This document shows positions 4,769 to 7,914 of a stretch of DNA of 7,914 nucleotides, one piece after another (the stretch's first letter is position 1; each line of letters begins with the position of its first letter). Location of the stretch: the NCBI GenBank assembly GCA_035254305.1, contig DATFAS010000264.1:1-7914 (forward strand). Reading direction: 5' to 3'. The notes beneath the pieces were generated by a model. It did not search any database, was not told where the DNA came from, and saw only the letters and a list, made by a program, of their open reading frames with translations. Made by a program: the position numbers and the translations under genes. The DNA comes from DATFAS01 sp035254305. Its GTDB lineage: Bacteria > Bacillota > Bacilli > Aneurinibacillales > RAOX-1.

Positions 4769-7186
4769 TTATCCTACTACAATATTAATTAACCGATTCG
4801 GTACCACAATGAATTTACGGATCGACTTTCCTTCCATGGCTTCCTTCACTGATTCTAGGGCTAAAGTTTTTTCTTTAATGACTTCTTCGCTTGAATCTTT
4901 TTCCACTACCAAACGATCCTTAATTTTACCGTTAATCTGGATCGCAAGCTCAACCTCATTTTCAATTGTTAAAGCTTCTTCATAGGTTGGCCATGGTTCA
5001 TAGGAAAGAGTTTGTTCATGACCTAACATAGACCAAAGCTCTTCAGCAATGTGTGGAGCTAATGGTGAAAGCATCTTCACGAAAGCTTCCATCGCCGTCT
5101 TCGGTAGAACGGTCTCCTTATTCGCTTCATTCATCATTACCATTAAATGACTAATGGCCGTATTAAATCGTAATGCTTCCATATCGCCAGATACGGCTTT
5201 AATCGTCTTATGCAAAGTACGGATGAAGGAGTCAGAACCCTCAGTATTGCTAATCTTGGTATTGAGCTTCCCATTTTCCTGTACAAAAAGTCGCCATACA
5301 CGGCTAAGGAAACGATGCGAACCTTCAACTCCACTTGCATTCCAAGGTTTAGAAGCTTCTAGTGGACCCATGAACATCTCATAGATGCGAAGCGTATCTG
5401 CACCAAATTTCTCTACAATAACATCTGGATTCACTACATTTCCACGGGATTTACTCATCTTCTCGTTGTTTTCACCAAGAATCATACCCTGGTTAACAAG
5501 CTTTTGGAAAGGTTCTTTTGTTTCCACAATACCAAGATCATACAATACTTTATGCCAGAAGCGTGCATACAACAAGTGCAGAACTGCATGCTCTGCTCCC
5601 CCGATATATAAGTCAACAGGTAACCAAGCACGAGCCTTCTCCTTAGATACAAGCTCTTGATCATTATGTGGATCAATATAACGAATATAGTACCAGCAGC
5701 TTCCTGCCCACTGTGGCATGGTATTCGTTTCTCTTCTTGCCTTCATCCCTGTCTCAGGATCAACTATATTCACCCATTCTTCAATATTAGCTAATGGAGA
5801 TTCACCTGTCCCTGACGGACGGATCTGATCAGTCTCAGGAAGTAACAATGGCAATTGGTCTTCAGACAATGCTTTCATGGTTCCATCTTCTAGGTGCAGA
5901 ATCGGAATAGGTTCTCCCCAGTAACGCTGTCTGCTAAATAGCCAATCTCTTAAGCGGTAGGTAACCTTTCTTTTTCCTTTTCCCGTCTCTTCTAACCAAT
6001 TAATCATCTTAGCAATGGCGTCTTTATTATCAAGACCATTCAGGAATTCGGAGTTTACATGTGGTCCACTACCTGTATAAACACTTTCTTGTACATTCCC
6101 ACCAGCTACAACTTCAACGATGGGTAGCTCGAATTTCTTAGCGAATTCCCAATCTCGTTCATCATGACCAGGCACCGCCATGATTGCTCCCGTTCCGTAG
6201 CTAACTAGAACATAATCTGCAATCCAGATCTGAAGTTTTGCCCCGTTTACAGGATTAATCGCATAAGCTCCTGTAAACACACCTGTCTTATCCTTCGCTA
6301 AATCTGTTCTTTCCAAATCACTCTTATGGGCAGCACGTTCAATGTATTCTTCTACTGCATTTTTCTGTGCTTCGGTTGTAATCTGAGCAACAAGCTTATG
6401 TTCAGGCGCTAACACACAGTATGTAGCCCCATAGAGAGTATCAGGACGAGTGGTAAACACAGTGAGGTGACCATCGTGATCTTCAATAGAAAAGTCTAAC
6501 TCAGCCCCTTCTGATTTACCAATCCAATTACGCTGCATATCTTTAATACTTTCAGACCAATCAAGCTCTTCAAGATCTTCAAGTAGTCGTTCAGCATAAG
6601 CTGTAATCTTTAATACCCACTGGCGCATAGGTCTACGAATAACCGGATGACCCCCACGTTCACTCTTTCCATCGATAACCTCTTCATTCGCCAATACCGT
6701 TCCAAGTGCAGGACACCAGTTTACTGGAATTTCATCCACATAAGCTAGACCCATTTTATAAAGCTGTAAGAAAATCCATTGAGTCCACTTATAGTAGCCT
6801 GGATCCGTAGTAGAAATCTCACGGTCCCAATCATAAGAGAAACCTAATGATTTTATTTGGCGTCGGAAATTGTTAATATTACGAATCGTGATCTCTCGAG
6901 GATGCTCCCCAGTATCTAGAGCATGTTGTTCTGCCGGCAAGCCAAAGGCATCCCATCCCATTGGGTGAAGCACTTGGTAGCCTTTCATCCGCTTGTATCT
7001 AGATACGATATCTGTAGCCGTATAACCTTCTGGATGCCCTACATGTAGTCCCGCCCCTGATGGATAAGGAAACATGTCTAATGCATAAAATTTTGGTTTT
7101 GTAGGGTCTTCATTAAGTTTGAAAGTCTTATTTTCGTCCCAGTATTTTTGCCATTTCTTTTCTATTTCCCGATGATCGTATTGCAT
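4769..7186 (-). CDS. leuS: Leucyl-tRNA synthetase
   Basis: Class Ia synthetase that charges tRNA-Leu with leucine in the cytoplasm and edits mischarged norvaline or isoleucine. The protein is 805 residues from the chosen start, against 804 in B. subtilis, and is collinear with it. Landmarks in order are the Rossmann HIGH-type motif in YPSGAGLHVGH (41-51), then NWCPALGTVLANEEV (156-170). The CP1 editing domain (about 223-417) carries TTRPDTLYG (245-253) and GTGAIMAVPGHDERD (331-345). Next come RDWLFSRQRYWGEPIP (413-428), CWYYIRY, the GGAEHAVLHLLYARFWHK block, the catalytic KMSKS (576-580), the anticodon-binding helical domain (about 650-740) and the C-terminal domain ending NIVVG. The frame extends to 7201, but GGGAGG (7192-7197) lies 5 nt before ATG 7186 and overlaps the extra codons, so 7186 is the start. 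All key motifs are intact. Expression is controlled by the T-box leader immediately upstream. Confidence 0.98.
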   Translation of the reverse strand: MQYDHREIEKKWQKYWDENKTFKLNEDPTKPKFYALDMFPYPSGAGLHVGHPEGYTATDIVSRYKRMKGYQVLHPMGWDAFGLPAEQHALDTGEHPREITIRNINNFRRQIKSLGFSYDWDREISTTDPGYYKWTQWIFLQLYKMGLAYVDEIPVNWCPALGTVLANEEVIDGKSERGGHPVIRRPMRQWVLKITAYAERLLEDLEELDWSESIKDMQRNWIGKSEGAELDFSIEDHDGHLTVFTTRPDTLYGATYCVLAPEHKLVAQITTEAQKNAVEEYIERAAHKSDLERTDLAKDKTGVFTGAYAINPVNGAKLQIWIADYVLVSYGTGAIMAVPGHDERDWEFAKKFELPIVEVVAGGNVQESVYTGSGPHVNSEFLNGLDNKDAIAKMINWLEETGKGKRKVTYRLRDWLFSRQRYWGEPIPILHLEDGTMKALSEDQLPLLLPETDQIRPSGTGESPLANIEEWVNIVDPETGMKARRETNTMPQWAGSCWYYIRYIDPHNDQELVSKEKARAWLPVDLYIGGAEHAVLHLLYARFWHKVLYDLGIVETKEPFQKLVNQGMILGENNEKMSKSRGNVVNPDVIVEKFGADTLRIYEMFMGPLEASKPWNASGVEGSHRFLSRVWRLFVQENGKLNTKISNTEGSDSFIRTLHKTIKAVSGDMEALRFNTAISHLMVMMNEANKETVLPKTAMEAFVKMLSPLAPHIAEELWSMLGHEQTLSYEPWPTYEEALTIENEVELAIQINGKIKDRLVVEKDSSEEVIKEKTLALESVKEAMEGKSIRKFIVVPNRLINIVVG

Positions 7187-7201
7187 CTTTTCCTCCCACA
7201 T

Positions 7202-7502
7202 ATTGTAAAGTAAAATAAAAAACCTCCCATCCCAAGCGTTAACAGCTAGGGACGAAAGGTTTTATTTGTCTTCCGCGGTACCACCCTAATTAGTACAGTG
7301 TACTCACTTTAAAATCCTTAACGCGGACCTAATCGTTAGAGCTTAAGGCTCGAGTTGAGCTTTAACTCTAAGGCTTAGAGGTGAGTTCCATTCTGGCTGT
7401 GTTGACTCGCACCAACCGTCAACTCTCTGATCCCATCCAAGAAATGTACTATTCCTCATCAACGCCATAATTCTTAGGAAAAGTTAACAAATAAAGATTA
7501 AT
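7202..7502 (-). ncRNA. T-box leader riboswitch, leucine specific (leuS)
   Basis: The untranslated leader of leuS senses uncharged tRNA-Leu: binding stabilises an antiterminator and lets leuS be read. On the minus strand the canonical T-box AGGGTGGTACCGCGGAA is at 7271-7287. Stem I runs from about GGCGTTGATGAGGAATAGTA (7447-7466) to AAGCC (near 7372), and contains AGAGAGTT and GGTTGGTGCGAGTC, the usual bulge and apical parts. The specifier, in GGAACTCACC, is CUC (7383-7385), a leucine codon, matching the downstream gene. A second stem lies at 7336-7371: six perfect pairs, one bulged base, nine pairs with one mismatch, and a five-base loop. The terminator follows the T-box. Element identity is based on the sequence motifs; the specifier is assigned from its normal position. 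Confidence 0.95.
7216..7263 (-). terminator. T-box-controlled terminator of the leuS leader
   Basis: On the minus strand AAAACCTTTCGTCCC (7249-7263) pairs over all 15 positions, with some G-U pairs, to GGGATGGGAGGTTTT (7219-7233). The loop carries an extra AGC/GCT pairing, and TT follows to complete a six-T tail. It competes with the antiterminator formed with the T-box bulge at 7271-7287 and stops transcription before leuS when tRNA-Leu is charged. Confidence 0.92.
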
Positions 7503-7508
7503 AGCTAC

Positions 7509-7538
7509 ATTTTATTTGTTCACTACTAACCATGTCAA
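7509..7538 (-). promoter_or_regulatory. Sigma-A promoter of leuS
   Basis: On the minus strand a perfect TTGACA (7533-7538) is followed after 18 nt by TAAAAT (7509-7514, 5 of 6). Transcription would start near 7502, giving a leader of about 315 nt to the leuS ATG, the normal size for a T-box leader. Confidence 0.8.
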
Positions 7539-7556
7539 TATATATCATTCCTTTTA

Positions 7557-7586
7557 TCGACAACTTTTGAGATTTTTAAACATACT
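7557..7586 (+). promoter_or_regulatory. Possible promoter of the 51-residue gene
   Basis: TCGACA (7557-7562, 5 of 6 to the -35 consensus) is followed after 18 nt by CATACT (7581-7586, 4 of 6 to the -10). The start would be near 7593, about 11 nt before the ribosome site. The sequence CATACTA also matches the -10 of forespore sigma-G promoters, but no sigma-G -35 (GHATR type) lies at the right distance, so the vegetative reading is preferred. It diverges from the leuS promoter. Confidence 0.35.
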
Positions 7587-7621
7587 AAAGAAGATCAAAC
7601 ATTAAGGAGGGATCTTAACCC

Positions 7622-7777
7622 ATGCCAGATATTCAAGCTGGAGAAATAGAAATGACAAAAGAAGAAGCATTAAACCAAAAATCCCAAAAGAATCTTTTCC
7701 CACAATCCATCTTAATTCAAGATGAAACGGGTGAAGTTCACACAGAATCTGTCTACAATCATTTAGGCCGTTCCTAA
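7622..7777 (+). CDS. Small protein of unknown function, 51 aa
   Basis: I do not recognise this protein. ATG 7622 follows a perfect AAGGAGG (7604-7610) with 11-nt spacing, opens 51 codons to TAA 7775-7777, and is followed by a terminator hairpin at 7804-7836. This is strong gene context for so short a frame. The product begins MPDIQAGEIEMTKEEALNQK, is hydrophilic and glutamate- and glutamine-rich, with a central LFPQSILIQDETGEVH (25-40) that could form a beta hairpin and a short tail VYNHLGRS. It has no cysteine, signal peptide or membrane segment. An internal ATG (codon 11) lacks a ribosome site. It is divergent from leuS and stands alone as a transcription unit. Small soluble regulators or stress and spore peptides are possible, but nothing decides between them. 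Confidence 0.75.
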   Translation: MPDIQAGEIEMTKEEALNQKSQKNLFPQSILIQDETGEVHTESVYNHLGRS

Positions 7778-7803
7778 AAGCCATTTACCTTTAATTAACT
7801 ATT

Positions 7804-7837
7804 AACCATGTTCGGGTATACCCAAACATGGTTTTCA
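7804..7837 (+). terminator. Terminator of the 51-residue gene
   Basis: AACCATGTT (7804-7812) pairs with AACATGGTT (7825-7833). The stem then continues past one C-A mismatch with GGGT (7814-7817) and ACCC (7820-7823). The hairpin runs into TTTT (7832-7835) and a pyrimidine-rich stretch. The tail is short, but the position, 26 nt after the stop, fits. On the opposite strand the stem is better (G-U instead of C-A), but no T run follows there. Confidence 0.7.
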
Positions 7838-7885
7838 TTCCTTCTGTAATTTGTCACTCATTCCCATTTTTAGTCGATAAATAAC

Positions 7886-7914
7886 TTTAAAAAATGTTTC
7901 CACTATGCTATAAT
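7886..7914 (+). promoter_or_regulatory. Promoter of the next plus-strand gene, at window edge
   Basis: The last bases are TGCTATAAT (7906-7914), a perfect -10 with the extended TGn motif. TTTAAA (7886-7891, 4 of 6 to the -35 consensus) lies exactly 17 nt upstream. It follows the terminator at 7804-7837, so a new transcription unit should begin just beyond the window. Confidence 0.6.

Noticed and set aside
5143..5676. Frames of 64-91 codons inside leuS on both strands
   Set aside because: They are out-of-frame shadows of a full-length leuS with all motifs present.
7602..7784. 60-codon minus-strand frame
   Set aside because: It is the antisense shadow of the 51-aa plus-strand gene, which has a perfect ribosome site and a terminator; the minus frame has neither.

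Overview
The window looks like a chromosomal segment from a low-to-moderate GC Gram-positive bacterium of the Bacillales. Four things point there: a hemE-hemH-hemY haem cluster whose hemH and hemY encode water-soluble Gram-positive-type enzymes, a T-box leader in front of leuS, strong AAGGAGG-type ribosome sites, and sigma-A-like promoters with U-tailed hairpin terminators. LeuS, HemE and HemH can be aligned from memory with the Bacillus subtilis proteins over their whole length. I cannot name the genus.

Layout. Positions 1-3448 hold a tight minus-strand operon, hemE (2402-3448), hemH (1452-2387) and hemY (1-1431, running off the left edge a few codons before its expected stop). It is read from a promoter near 3491-3519. 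It makes the last steps of the coproporphyrin-dependent haem pathway: uroporphyrinogen to coproporphyrinogen (HemE), coproporphyrinogen to coproporphyrin (HemY/CgoX), and iron insertion (HemH/CpfC). The final decarboxylase (HemQ/ChdC) is not in the window.

Upstream, also on the minus strand, are two small genes: a 55-residue protein of unknown function (3609-3776) with its own terminator (3565-3594), and a 70-residue four-cysteine protein (3971-4183). A divergent promoter region (4184-4333) separates these from an unknown 104-residue helical protein on the plus strand (4334-4648). That gene converges on leuS, and a hairpin with U-tracts on both strands (4651-4708) separates them.

leuS (4769-7186, minus) encodes the complete leucyl-tRNA synthetase. 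A 300-nt T-box leader (7202-7502) precedes it, with a CUC leucine specifier and a canonical AGGGTGGTACCGCGG element, driven by a promoter with a perfect TTGACA. Divergent from it is a 51-residue unknown protein with a strong ribosome site (7622-7777), followed by a terminator. The window ends exactly on an extended -10 box for the next plus-strand gene.

No mobile element, CRISPR array, tRNA or rRNA was seen. The window is mostly housekeeping. What is worth a second look is the four small unknown genes, two of them absent from a simple long-ORF listing, and some palindromic or repeated non-coding DNA.
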